DNA from: Rhabditoides inermis
Taxonomy: Eukaryota; Nematoda; Chromadorea; Rhabditida; Rhabditidae
Direction: 5' to 3'
NCBI GenBank assembly: GCA_963966185.1
Contig: CAWZYM010000408.1
Span: forward strand, 353,501-417,500
DNA: 64,000 bases
How positions within the stretch are numbered: position 1 is the first letter of the stretch; every line of letters begins with the position of its first letter. Below, piece after piece: positions 12,330 to 24,722 of this stretch. The notes under the pieces are model-generated. The model did not search any database, had not been told where the DNA came from, and saw nothing but the letters and a program-made list of their open reading frames with translations. The position numbers were made by a program, and so were the translations under genes.

Positions 12330-12444
12330 TTATCTGTTAAAAAGTACTTGCGTAAAGATATTAAGTTTGTCTTGACCCAATTCAACAAAAGCGCATGCAT
12401 AAAACGTTTACAAATACTAACACAAACCTGCACCTCTCTCCCCC

Positions 12445-12502
<58 letters not shown>

Positions 12503-12673
12503 ATATGGACGTATGACGTTATTCATTTGTATTGTTATATTTCATCTGTTAGTGTCCACTGTCCGTTATGCGCAGGTTTGTGTTAGTATTTGTAAACGTT
12601 TTATGCATGCGCTTTTGTTGAATTGGGTCAAGACAAACTTAATATCTTTACGCAAGTACTTTTTAACAGATAA
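12330..12673. mobile_element. Palindromic MITE-like element E2
   Basis: Terminal inverted repeats of about 100 bp (12330-12430 and 12570-12673), starting TTATCTGTTAAAAAGTACTT and flanked by TA. The tip resembles that of E1 (TTATCT, then AAAAGTACTT), so the two are related. The loop holds a (TC)n tract at 12437-12502. A 20-bp piece of the arm (ACGTTTACAAATACTAACAC) recurs near 12890. Confidence 0.75.
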
Positions 12674-13476
12674 TATATGTGCTTTTGTTGAATTTCATAG
12701 AAATTTTGAATATGTGCTGAATTATGACTATTCATATGGATTTTATCAAAAAAACTACTATCTCTCACTCACTGTGTTATCTCCTTCTCTTCGTCCCTTC
12801 TCTCTCTTTCACTGTTCCTTCTCTCTCTCTCTCTCTCTCTCTCTTTCTGCCCTTCTCTCACTGTCTCTTTATATTTTCTGCTCTTCTATCAACGTTTACA
12901 AATACTAACACACACTCTCGGCCGTTCTCTCTCTTCTTACTCTCCTGAACCACAGATCACTCGTTACGTTTCGGATCGCCGTTACGTTTCACAAAAACGT
13001 TTTCCCCACTTTTTTTCTCACTACCGTTCGGAGTCGCGCCTACTGCGCTCTTTCTCCTGGCTATAGTTGGCGGACCCAAAACAACGCAAACCCGGCGCGA
13101 ATTAGACGCTGGCGGCGGCGGGGCGAACTACACTCAAAGTGCGAGTTGGAGAACACGGGCAGAAAACGCCGAGAGAGTACGCTTTCGGCAGAGAGTCAGC
13201 GTTACCGGACACGACACCCACCCACCCACCCACCCACCCACCCACACGCTGGCCTCTCACCTCATGGGTGCGCGAGATCGCTCATAACTTCTTTCGGAGA
13301 AAAGATACAAAGATGCCATCAATTAGTGATCTGGCCTACGGACCCGTGCGAATCTAACTAACATGAATTGAATGAGTTCACATTCCTGCTAACATGATTT
13401 TTGGATACAGCTTCTTGAAAATTCTGGCGCGAGCCCTATCCTAAGCCAAAAGAGAGGGCGCTGCGCGCCCTCTCTA

Positions 13477-14085
13477 ATTACTGATCTACTGATAGAATTT
13501 GACCGCGGAGGCGCGCGGAGCGTGCCGGAGCGCTTTCTATGTGCATACGAGAGAAAGAAAGCTCAGAGAGTCGGAGAAAATTCATATCAGTAGCAGTGAT
13601 CAATGCCGTCTTACTATTACTGATCTACTGATATATTTTGACCGCGGATGCGCGCGAAGCGTGCCGGAGCGCTTTCTATGTGCGTACGAGAGAGTAAAAG
13701 ATCAGAGAGTAGGAGAGAAGGCATATCAGTATCAGTGATCAGTATAATATTATAATTACTGATCTACTGATCGGCTTTGACCGCGGATGCGCGCGAAGCG
13801 TGCCGGAGCGCTTTCTATGTGCGTACGAAAGAGTAAAAGCTCAGAGAGTGGGAGAGAAGGCATATTAAGATCAGTGATCAGTATATTATTATAATTACTG
13901 ATTCACTGATCGGCTTTGACCGCGGAGGCGCGCGAAGCGTGCCGGAGCGCCCTCCATGTGCATACGAGAGAGTAAAATATCAGAGAGTAGGAGAAAATGC
14001 AAATCAGTATCAGTGATCATTAGTGTTATTTTTATTACTGATCTACTGATATGCTCTGACAGCGGAGCGTGCCGGAGCGCCTTCT
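13477..14085 (+). repeat. 140-bp satellite array, right of insertion
   Basis: About four monomers. The first resumes in mid-monomer (ATTACTGATCTACTG), continuing the phase of the monomer cut at 11557 once the 30-bp piece at 12299-12330 is counted. Confidence 0.88.
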
Positions 14086-14353
14086 ATGAGCATAGTAAAT
14101 ACATCTGTAGAAAAACAGTCAACCAGATACTATCAACCAGATAGACTGCGACACTTTCTAATTATTTAAATTTACTGTAAAAAAAAAGGAAATAAATAAA
14201 GATTAGTCATCTACTGGAAGACTGACAACAGCACTTCTAGCACAGCTCCTAATAGCACTTCCAGAGCACATATCAAATCAATCTATATATCAATCGATAG
14301 ATAATTTTCTCCTCTATTTCATACCTGTATTTCTAGCGCGCGAAGCGCGCTAG

Positions 14354-16273
14354 TCGCAGCGCCCGCTGCGCCTGGCTGTGCAAAATGCCCTATGGTTTCC
14401 GTCCGTCCATCGCTCTACCGCGCCACCCACTACTCCTATCTAGCCAAACGTGACATCGATCCGATGGTCTCGGTCCCGAGATGCAGGATTCCAATTTTCA
14501 GATCTTTATCTCTCATATCCGCGGAGCTATAAGCTCCAGAAAGTCCGACGAAATAGCGCGTAATCAGAGAGAGTCAGACACAAAAGCGGCGAAATAGTGT
14601 GTGAGGCGAAGAGACGGGTCACTGACGAATCGGCTGCGGCGAGTAGACCTTTCAAGAACGAGCACTGCGGATCGCAGACTTCAGCTATCGAAAAACGGTT
14701 TCGACGTCACTCCTCTACACTCCCTCACCTACAAATCTGCCCGTAATCTTTTTATAACTCCTCCTGGTTTCTTTTCACGAAGTGATTTAGTCGAGGCGAG
14801 GCGACACCAAACAGTTGTCGCGGGCTGTTCAAGAAAACTAGGCAATCGTGTAAGGTCTTCCTTCACTACAACATGTATATAGGTGGCCACTAAACTTCTA
14901 CCAAAATTTGCATCTTTTTGTGACCTCTGAGGCCCGCTATCAATTAAATTCCTCTAATCGACGTAGTTTTATTGCCCCGCGACGAGAGAGTGTGGCGAGG
15001 TGAGAGTGCGCCAGCTGTCAGTCTGTCTGATGTCAGAGAAAGAGACAGTCAATTGTGCAAATGAGCGAGAACATCACCACGCACTACGAAATAGCTCACC
15101 ACACTCCAACAAACTGCGCGATTACTATATTCTGAGTAAATACAATGAAACATTACTATATGCACTCACGTCATTCTATATTCAATCATAGAAGTGAGGC
15201 GAGGCGAAATAGTATGTAACCTCCTTTTCTCATTTCTCTTTTTTCGTCTCTCTCTCTCTCTCCCTCTCTTCCTCTCTCTATATCTCTTTCTCTTATATTT
15301 TATAATATTAGACCAGTGATAACTATTAATTATACTTGGATCTATAATAAATAATAATTGTCAAACAGCTACTGATATGATTTTACCGTGGAGTGTGCCG
15401 GAGCGCCCTCTATGTGCACACGAGAGATTGAAAGATCAGAGAGTAGGAGATAATGCATATCGATATTAGTGATCAGTATATTATAATAATTACTGATCTA
15501 CTGATCGGCTTTGACCGCGGAGGCGCGCGAAGCGTGCCGGAGCGCCTTCTATGTGCATACGAAAGAGTAAACAAATCAGAAAATCGGAAAAAATGCATAT
15601 CAGGATCAGTGATCAATATATTATTATAATTACTGATCTACTGATCGACTTTGACCGCGGAGGTGCGCGGAGCGTGCCGGAGCGCTTTCTATGTGCATAC
15701 GAGAAAGTGAAAGATCAGAGAGTCGGAGCAAAATGCACATCAGTAGCAGTGATCAATCTATTCTTAATATTACTGATCTACTGATCGACTTTGACCGCGG
15801 AGGCGCGCGGAGCGTGCCGGAGCGCTTTCTATGTGCATACGAGAAAGTGAAAGATCAGAGAGTCGGAGAAAAATGCATATCAGTAGCAGTGATCAATATA
15901 TTCTTATTATTACTGATCTACTGATATACTTTGACCGCGGATGCGCGCGGAGCGTGCCGGAGCGCTTTCTATGTCCATACGAGAAAGTGAACGATCAGAG
16001 AGTAGGAGAAAATTCATATCAGTATCAGTGATCAATAAATTATTACAATTACTGATTTACTGATCGGCTTTGATCGCGGAGGCGCGCGGTGATTGAAGGC
16101 GAGAGTAGATATTTTATAATATTAGATCCGTGATAACTAATTATTGTCAACCAGCTCTCTCCCTATCTCCTCTCTTCCTCTATCTATCTATTACATTTCA
16201 TGATTTCAGATAAGTGATAACTATAAAGTCTACTTGCATCTAAATTAAATCATAATTGTCAACCAGCTGCACA

Positions 16274-16320
<47 letters not shown>

Positions 16321-17469
16321 TTCTCTCTTATATTATTTTACAGCGAAGTGTGCCGGAGCGCCCTCTATGTGCACACGAGAGATTGAAAGATAAGAGAGTA
16401 GGAGAGAAAGCATATCAGTAGCTGATCAATACATTCTGAATAATACTGATCTACTGATCGACTTTGACCGCGGAAGCGCGCGGAGCGTGCCGGAGCGCTT
16501 TTTATGTGCATACGAGAAGGTGAAAGATCAGAGAGTCGGAGAAAATGTATATCAGTAGCAGTGATCAATATATTATTTAATTACTGATCTACTGATCGAC
16601 TTTGACCGCGGAGGCGCGCGGAGCGTGCCGGAGCGCTTTCTATGTGCATACGAGAAAGTGAAAGATCAGAGAGTCGGAGAAAATGTATATCAGTAGCAGT
16701 GATCAATATATTATTTAATTACTGATCTACTGATCGACTTTGACCGCGGAGGTGCGCGGAGCGTGCCGGAGCGCTTTCTATGTGCATACGAGAAAGTGAA
16801 AGATCAGAGAGTCGACAAAAATGCATATCAGTAGCAGTGATCAATCTATTCTTAATACTACTGATCTACTGATCGACTTTGACCGCGGAGGCGCGCGGAG
16901 CGTGCCGGAGCGCTTTCTATGTGCTTACGAGAAAGTGGAAGATCAGAGAGTCGGAGAAAATGCATATCAGTAGCAGTGATCAATATATTATTATAATTAC
17001 TGATTTACTGATCAACTTTGACCGCGGAGGCGCGCGGAGCGTGCCCGGAGCGCTCTCTTTGTGCATACGAGACAGTAAAATATCAGAGCGTAGGAGAAAA
17101 TGCATATCATTATCAGTGATCATTATATTATTTTTTATTACTGATCTACTGATAGGCTCTGACCGCGGAGCGTGCCGGAGCGGCTTCTATGAGCATAGTA
17201 AATATAACATCTGTAGAAAAGCAGTCGAGCAGATTCTATCAACCAGATACTGTTAAACTGTGACACTTTCTAAAAATTTGAAACTACTGAAAAATAAACA
17301 AAAAGAAATAGATAAAGATCAGTCATCTACTGAAAGACTGACAACAGCACTTCTATCACAGCTCCTAATAGCACTTCCAGAGCACATATCAAGTCAATCT
17401 ATATGTCAATCGATAGATAATTTTCTCCTCTTTTTTATACTCATCTTTCTAGCGCGCGAAGCGCGCTAG
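14354..17469 (+). mobile_element. F1 Helitron-like unit 3 (twin of unit 12)
   Basis: Starts TCGCAGCGCCCGCTGCGCC, whose GCAGCG/CGCTGC arms form a small 5' palindrome. Core to about 15230, short (TC)n, satellite about 15365-16100, a fragment of the 110-bp repeat near 16095-16150, linker and (TC)n 16268-16325, satellite 16335-17190, closing module, and palindrome 17449-17469. Compared by eye with 43963-47084 it matches essentially throughout. The offset is 29609 in the first half and 29615 after the (TC)n tract, so the only length difference I found is 6 bp of TC repeat. Similarity stops at the TC and CTAG borders. Confidence 0.85.
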
Positions 17470-18363
17470 TTGCCTGTGTGTGTAAAATGCCCTATGGTTT
17501 CCGTACGTCCATCGCTCTACCGCGCCAGCCACTACTCCTATCTAGCCAAACGTGACATCGATCCGATGGTCTCGGTCCCGAGATGCAGGATTCCAATTTT
17601 CAGATCTTTATCTCTCATATCCGCGGAGCTATAAGCTCAAGAAGGTCCGACGAAATAGCGCGTAATCCGAGAGAGTCAGACAGAAAAGCAGCGAGATAGT
17701 GTGTCAGATGAAGAGACGGGTCACTGACGAATCGGGTGCGGCGAGTAGACCTTACAAGAACGAGTACTGCGAATCGCAGACTTCAGCTATCGAAAAACGG
17801 TTTCGACGTCACTCCTCTACACTCCCTCACCTACAAATCTGCCCGTAATCTTTTTATAAATCCTCCTGGTTTCCTTTCACGAAGTGATTTAGTCGAGGCG
17901 AGGCGACACCAAACAGTTTTCGCGGGCTGTTCAAGAAAACTAGGCAACCGTGTAAGGTCTCCCTTTACTACAACATGCAAATAGGTGGCCACTACACTTC
18001 TACCAAAATTTGCATCTTTTTGTGACCTCTGACGCTCGCTATCAATTAAATTCCTCTAATCGACGTTGTTTTATTGCCCCGCGACGAGAGAGTGTGGCGA
18101 GGTGAGAGTGCGCCAGCTGCCAGTCTGTCTGCTGTTAGAGAAAGAAACAGTAAATTGTGCAAATGAGCGAGAACAGCACCATGCACTACGAAACAGCTCA
18201 CCACACTCCACAAACTGTGCAAAGTCTATATTCTGAGCAAATACAATACAAATATAACTGTATGCACTAACGACATTCTATATTCAATCAGGAAGTGAGG
18301 CGAGGCGAAATACTATGTAACCTTCTTTTCTCATCCCTCTCTTTTTTTCATCCCTCTTTTTTC

Positions 18364-18417
18364 GTCTCTCTCTCTTTCTCTCTCTCTCTCTCTTTCTTAT
18401 ATCTCTCTCTCTCTCTC

Positions 18418-18457
<40 letters not shown>

Positions 18458-18473
18458 ATTTCTTTCGTCTCTC

Positions 18474-18540
<67 letters not shown>
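18364..18540 (+). repeat. (TC)n tract
   Basis: Pyrimidine tract with rare CG and TATC interruptions, between the core and the satellite of unit 4. Confidence 0.95.
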
Positions 18541-18619
18541 ATTTTATAATATGAGACCAGTGATAACTATAAATTATATTTGTATCTCTAATAAATAAAA
18601 ATTGTCAACCAGCTACTGA

Positions 18620-20335
18620 TAGGCTTTTACCGCGGAGCGGAGTGTGCCGGAACGCATTCTGAGTGCATACGAGAGAGTAAAAGATCAGAGAGTAGGAGAG
18701 AAGGCATATCAGTATCAGTGATCAGTATATTATTATAATTACTGATATACTGATCGGTTTTGACGGCGGAGGCGCGCGAAGCGTGCCGGAGCGCTTTCTA
18801 TGTGCATACGAGAAAGTAAAAGATAAGAGAAATGGAGAAAACGCATATCAGTAGCAGTGATCAATGTTTTATTATATATTACTGATCTACTGATCGACTT
18901 TGACCGCGGAGGCGCGCGGAGCGTGCCGGAGCGCTTTCTATGTGCATACGAGAGAGTGAAAGATAAAAGAGTTAGAGAAAATGCATATCAGTAGCAGTGA
19001 TCAATATAGTCTTATTATTACTGATCTACTGATCGACTTTGACCGCGGAGGCGCGCGGAGCGTGCCGGAGCGCTTTCTAAGTGCATACGAGAAAGTAAAA
19101 GATCAGAGAGTCGGAGAAAATGCATATCAGTAGCAGTGATCAATATAGTCTTATTATTACTGATCTACTGATCGACTTTGACCGCGGAGGCGCGCGGAGC
19201 GTGCCGGAGCGCTTGCTAAGTGCATACGAGAAAGTAAAAGATCAGAGAGTCGGAGAAAATGCATATCAGTAGCAGTGATCAATATAGTCTTATTATTACT
19301 GATCTACTGATCGACTTTGACCGCGGAGGCGCGCGGAGCGTGCCGGAGCGCTTTCTTTGTGCATACGAGAAAGAAAAAGATCAGAGAGTCGGAGAAAATG
19401 CATATCAGTAGCAGTGATCAATATAGTCTTATTATTACTGATCTACTGATCGACTTTGACCGCGGAGGCGCGCGGAGCGTGCCGGAGCGCTTTCTAAGTG
19501 CATACGAGAAAGTAAAAGATCAGAGAGTCGGAGAAAATGCATATCAGTAGCAGTGATCAATATAGTCTTATTATTACTGATCTACTGATCGACTTTGACC
19601 GCGGAGGCGCGCGGAGCGTGCCGGAGCGCTTTCTTTGTGCATACGAGAAAGTAAAAGATCAGAGAGTCGGAGAAAATGCATATCAGTAGCAGTGATCAAT
19701 ATAGTCTTATTATTACTGATCTACTGATCGACTTTGACCGCGGAGGGGGGCGGAGCGTGCCGGAGCGCTTTCTAAGTGCATACGAGAAAGTAAAAGATCA
19801 GAGAGTCGGAGAAAATGCATATCAGTAGCAGTGATCAATATAGTCTTATTATTACTGATCTACTGATCGACTTTGACCGCGGAGGCGCGCGGAGCGTGCC
19901 GGAGCGCTTTCTTTGTGCATACGAGAAAGTAAAAGATCAGAGAGTCGGAGAAAATGCATATCAGTAGCAGTGATCAATATAGTCTTATTATTACTGATCT
20001 ACTGATCGACTTTGACCGCGGAGGGGGGCGGAGCGTGCAGGAGCGCTTTCTATGTGTATACGAGAAAGTAAAAGATCAGAGAGTCGGAGAAAATGCATAT
20101 CAGTAGCAGTGATCAATATAGTCTTAGTATTACTGATCTACTAATCGATTTTGACCGCGGAGGCGCGCGGAGCGTGCCGGAGCGCTTTCTATGTGCATAC
20201 GAGAGAGTAACTTATCAAAGAGTAGGAGAAAATGCATATCAGTATCAGTGATCAATAAATAATTATAATTACTGATCTACTGATCGGCTTTGACCGCGGA
20301 GGCGCGCGAAGCGTGCCGGAGCGCCTTCTAGACCA
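18620..20335 (+). repeat. 140-bp satellite array with dimer periodicity
   Basis: About 12 monomers, very uniform between 19020 and 20100. Monomers with TTTCTAAGTGCAT alternate with TTTCTTTGTGCAT (19357, 19637, 19917 against 19497, 19777), giving a 280-bp higher-order unit. A GAGGGGGGCGG variant of the GC block recurs in two monomers (about 19744 and 20022), again two units apart. Confidence 0.92.
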
Positions 20336-20390
20336 AAGGAGAGAGAGAAAGAGACAGAAAGAGACAGAGAGACAGAGAGAGAGAGAAAGA

Positions 20391-20436
<46 letters not shown>
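20336..20436 (+). repeat. (GA)n tract
   Basis: GA and GACA repeats followed by AGCGGAGAAACGGAAAGTGTAG, a linker that recurs after the (GA)n tracts at 20697, 24362, 29513 and 40953. Confidence 0.95.
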
Positions 20437-20438
<2 letters not shown>

Positions 20439-21318
20439 CGGAGAAACGGAAAGTGTAGTTTAGTTATGACATAGTTATCACTCATACCGATTGTCTTCGG
20501 CTGCATCTCGGAGCGCTCTTCATGTGCATACGAAAGAGTAAAATATCAGAGAGTAGGAGAAAACGCATATCAGTAGCAGTGATAAAAATGTTATTATAAT
20601 TACTGATCTACTGATCGGCTTTGACCGCGGAAGCGCGCGAAGCGTGCCGGAGCGCCTTCTAGAGCAAAGGAGAGAGAGCGAGAGAGAGAGAGAGAGAAGC
20701 GGAGAAACGAAAAGTGTAGTTTAGTTATAACATATTTATCACTCATATACCGATAGTCTTCGGCTGCATCTCGAAGCGCGAGAATCAAAAATTATCAACC
20801 AGCTACTCAGAGAGTAGAATAGATTCTATATCAGTATCAGTGATTAATAAATTATCATAATTACTGATCTACTGATCGACTTTGACCGCGGAGGCGCGCG
20901 AAGCGTGCCGGAGCGCCCTCTATGTGCATACGAGAGAGTAAAATATCAAAGAGTAGGAGAAAGTGCATATCAGTATCAGTGATCATTTTATTATTATTTT
21001 TATTAGTGAAATACTCATAGGCTATGACCGCGGAGCGTGCCGGAGCGCCTTCTATGAGCATAGTAAATATAACAGAAAAGCAGTCAAGAAGATACTATCA
21101 ACCAGATAGACTGTGACACGTTCTAATTATTTAAAATTACTGAAAATAAAAAAGGAAATGAAAAAGATCAGTCATCTACTGGAAGACTGAAAACAGCACT
21201 TCTAGCACAGCTCCTAATAGCACTTCCAGAGCACATATCAAGTCAATCTATATAACAATCGATAGATAATTTTCTCCTCTATTTTATACCTATATTTCTA
21301 GCGCGCGAAGCGCGCTAG

Positions 21319-22291
21319 TCGGGTGTAAGTGCCAAATGCCCTATGGTTTCCGCACTTTTTGTCCGTCCGTCCATCGCTCTACCGCGCCACCCACTACTCC
21401 TATCTAGCCAAACGTGACATCGATCCGATGGTCCCGGTCCCGAGATGCAGGATTCCAATTTTCAGCCCTTTATCTCTCATATCCGCGGAGCTATAAGCCT
21501 TAAAGAAAATTCGACGAAATAGCGCGTAATCAGAGAGAGTCAGACAGAAAAAAGAGCGAAATAGTGTGTCAGATGAAGAGACGGTTAGGTCGTTGAACGG
21601 TTGCATCGAGTAGGCCTTACAAGAACGAGTACTGCGAATCGCAGACTTCAGCTATCGAAAAACGGTTTCGACGTCACTCCTCTACACTCCCTCACCTACA
21701 AATCTGCCCGTAATCTTTTTATAACTCCTCCTGGTTTCTTTTCACGAAGTGATTTAATCGAGGCGAGGCGACACCAAACAATTGTCGCTGGCTGTTCAAG
21801 AAAACTAGGCAACCGTGTCAGATCTCCCTTTACTACAACATGCAAATAGGTGGCCACTACACTTCTACCAAAATTTGCATCTTTTTGTGACCTCTTACGC
21901 CCGCTATCAATTAAATTCCTCTAATCGACGCCACTTTATTGCCCCGCGACGAGAGAGTGTGGCGAGGTGAGAGTGCGCCAGCTGCCAGTCTGTCTGATGT
22001 CAGAGAAAAAGACAGTCAATTGTGCAAATGAGCGAGAACATCACCACGCACTACGAAACAGCTCACCACACTCCAACAAACTGTGCAAATTTTAGTTTCT
22101 GAGCACATACAATAAAACATTACTATATGCACTCACGTCATTCTATATTCAATCAGGGAAGTGAGGCGAGTCGAAATACTATGTAACCTCCTTTTTTCAT
22201 CCAATTCCTTTTCTCATCACTCTATCTGTCTCTCTCTGTCTGTCTCTCTCTCTCTCTTTCGTCTTTCCCTCTCTCTCTCGCTCTCTCTTTC

Positions 22292-22347
<56 letters not shown>

Positions 22348-24722
22348 TGATTTTATAATAAAAGACCACTGATAACTATAAATTATATTTGTATCTCTAA
22401 TAAATAAAAATTGTCAAACCAGCTTCTGATAGGCTTTACCGCGGAGTGTGCCGGAGCGCCCTCTATGTGCATACGAGAGAGTGAAAGATCAGAGAGTAGG
22501 AAAGATTGCATATCAGTATCAGTGTTCAATATATTATAATAATTACTGATCTACTGATAGAATTTGACCGCGGAGGCGCGCGGAGCGGCTGTCTATGATC
22601 GTAGGCGAGAGTAGATATTTTATAATTTTAGATCCGTGATAACTAATCATTGTCAACCAGCTACTGATAGGATTTGACCGCGGAGGCGCGCGGAGCGGCT
22701 ATCTATGATCATAGGCGAGAGTAGGTATTTTATAAATTTAGATCCGTGATAACTAATCATTGTCAACCAGCTACTGATAGAATTTGACCGCTGAAGCCCG
22801 CGGAGCGGCTGTTTGTGATCAAAGGCGAGAGTAGAAATTTTATAATATTAGATCCGTGATAACTAATCATTGTCAACCAGCTACTGATAGAACTTGACCG
22901 CTGAGGCGCGCGGAGCGGCTGTCTGTGATCAAAGGCGAGAGTAGAGACTTTATAACATTAGATCCGTGATAACTAATCATTGTCAACCAGCTACTGATAG
23001 AATTTGACCGCTGAGGCGCGCGGAGCGGCTGTCTGTGATCAAAGGCGAGAGTAGAGATTTTATAATATTAGATCAGTGATAACTAATCATTGTCAACCAG
23101 CTGCTGATAGAATTTGACCGCTGAGGCGCGCGGAGCGGCTGTCTGTGATCAAAGTCGAGAGTAGATATTTCATAATATTAGATCCGTGATAACTAATCAT
23201 TGTCAACCAGCTACTGATAGAATTTGACCGCTGAAACGCGCGGAGCGGCTGTCTGTGCTCAAAGTCGAGAGTAGATATTTTATAATATTAGATCCGTGAT
23301 AACTAATCATTGTCAACCAGCTACTGATAGAACTTGACCGCTGAGGCGCGCGGAGCGGCTGTCTGTGATCAAAGGCGAGAGTAGAGATTTTATAATTATA
23401 GATCCGTGATAACTAATCATTGTCAACCAGCTACTGATAGAACTTGACCGCTGAAGCGCGCGGAGCGGCTGTCTGTGATCAAAGGCGAGAGTAGAGATTT
23501 TATAATATTAGATCCGTGATAACTAATCATTGTCAACCAGCTACTGATAGAACTTGACCGCTGAAGCGCGCGGAGCGGCTGTCTGTGATCAAAGGCGAGA
23601 GTAGATATTTTATAATATTAGATCCGTGATAACTAATCATTGTCAACCAGCTACTGATAGAACTTGACCGCTGAAGCGCGCGGAGCGGCTGTCTGTGATC
23701 AAAGGCGAGAGTAGAGATTTTATAATATTAGATCCGTGATAACTAATCATTGTCAACCAGCTACTGATAGAACTTGACCGCTGAGGCGCGCGGAGCGGCT
23801 GTCTGTGATCAAAGGCGAGAGTAGATATTTTATAATATTAGATCCGTGATAACTAATCATTGTCAACCAGCTACTGATAGAACTTGACCGCTGAGGCGCG
23901 CGGAGCGGCTGTCTGTGATCAAAGGCGAGAGTAGATATTTATAATATTAGATCCGTGATAACTAATCATTGTCAACCAGCTACTGATAGATTTTGACCGC
24001 GGAGGCGCGCGGAGCGGCTATCTATGATCGTAGGCGAGAGTAGAGATTTTATGACGAGAAAGTGAAAGATCAGAGAGTATAAGAAAATGCATATCTGTAT
24101 CAGTGATCAATGTAATATTATAATTACTGATCTACTGATAGAGTTTTAACGCGGAGGCGCGCGGAGCGTGCCGGAGCGCCTCCTATGTGCATGAAATATC
24201 AGAGAGACGGAGAAAATGCAAAACAGTATCAGTGATCAATATATTATTATTTTTAATCTACTGATAGGCTTTGACCGCGGAGGCACGCGATAGCGTGCCG
24301 GAGCGCCTTCTAAAGCAAAGAGAGAGAGACAGAGAGAGAGAGACATAGAGAGAGAGAGAGAGAAGCGGAGAAACGGAAAGTGTAGTTTAGTTTAGTTATG
24401 ACATAGTTATCACTCATATACCGATAGTCTTCGGCTGCATCTCGGAGCGCCTTCTATGAGCATAGGTAAGATAATATCAGTCGAGAATCAAAAATTATCA
24501 ACCAGCTAACATTGACACTGTTCAAACAATTGTTAATACTGTAATTCAAAATAAAGTAAATACAATAAAGATCACTCATTTTGGAAGGCTCTGACAACAG
24601 CACTTCTAGCACAGCTCCTAATAGCACTTCCAGAGCACATATCAAGTCAATTTATATATCAATCGATAGATAATTTTCTCCTTTATTTTATATCTATACT
24701 TCTAGCGCGCGAAGCGCGCTAG
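21319..24722 (+). mobile_element. F1 Helitron-like unit 5
   Basis: Core of subtype a (TCGGGTGTAAGTGCC start, TTGCATCGAGTAGGCC near 21601), (TC)n 22220-22345, one 140-bp monomer, then a long 110-bp satellite (22560-24055), two 140-bp monomers, (GA)n 24310-24362, closing module and palindrome 24702-24722. With units 9, 11 and 13 it is one of four units that carry an array of the 110-bp satellite. Confidence 0.78.
22560..24055 (+). repeat. 110-bp satellite array
   Basis: Thirteen to fourteen monomers of exactly 110 bp (GATCCGTGAT at 22631, 22741, 22851, 22961 and so on). Body: TTTGACCGCTGAGGCGCGC, GGAGCGGCTGTCTGTGATC, AAAGGCGAGAGTAGA, TTTTATAATATTAGATCCG, TGATAACTAATCATTGTCAA, CCAGCTACTGATAG. 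The first 30 bp match the 140-bp satellite, and the last 20 bp match the linker found between (TC)n tracts and satellites. Confidence 0.92.

Larger units (their letters stand above)
11558..13476 (+). mobile_element. Composite insertion with hairpin termini inside the satellite
   Basis: The left end reads TAGAGAGGGCGCGCC then AGCGCCCTCTCG. The right end is nearly its reverse complement (AGAGAGGGCGCTGCG then CGCCCTCTCTA). Each end is also itself a hairpin. Inside are, in order: unique sequence with a (GGGC)n tract (11788-11822), a 0.33-kb palindromic element, a 30-bp piece of the 140-bp satellite (about 12299-12330), a 0.34-kb palindromic element, a (TC)n-bearing region, and unique sequence with a (CCCA)n tract (13215-13245). 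No gene is recognised. Whether the hairpin ends belong to one element or to two separate insertions is unclear. Confidence 0.55.
8142..14353 (+). mobile_element. F1 Helitron-like unit 2, interrupted
   Basis: The longest unit (6.2 kb). Core 8142 to about 8990 (subtype b, GACGGGTCACTGGC near 8389), (TC)n at 9026-9130 and 9215-9265, satellite 9360-11557 and again 13477-14085, closing module and GAA-loop palindrome 14333-14353. A composite insertion at 11558-13476 splits the satellite. Confidence 0.75.
17470..21318 (+). mobile_element. F1 Helitron-like unit 4
   Basis: Starts TTGCCTGTGTG, the only unit with TT in place of TC. Core to about 18330 (subtype b), (TC)n 18364-18540, satellite 18620-20335, (GA)n 20336-20436. 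A closing-like segment (GATTGTCTTCGGCTGCATCTCG, near 20490) is followed by further satellite, a second (GA)n at 20668-20697 and the final closing module. The repeated closing segments suggest internal duplication or nested insertion. Confidence 0.75.

Noticed and set aside
14333..14353. GC palindrome as a bacterial-type transcription terminator
   Set aside because: The palindrome is not followed by a T run, and the context is eukaryotic repeat DNA; it fits an element terminus.
14601..14882. 93-codon open frame conserved in most F1 cores (also at 24956, 27703, 30109, 38803, 44210, 50941)
   Set aside because: It begins with GTG and not ATG. Differences between copies fall on first and second codon positions as often as third (for example Pro/Leu, Asn/Asp, Ala/Thr changes), and some cores shorten it. 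Conservation is explained by recent copying of non-coding DNA.
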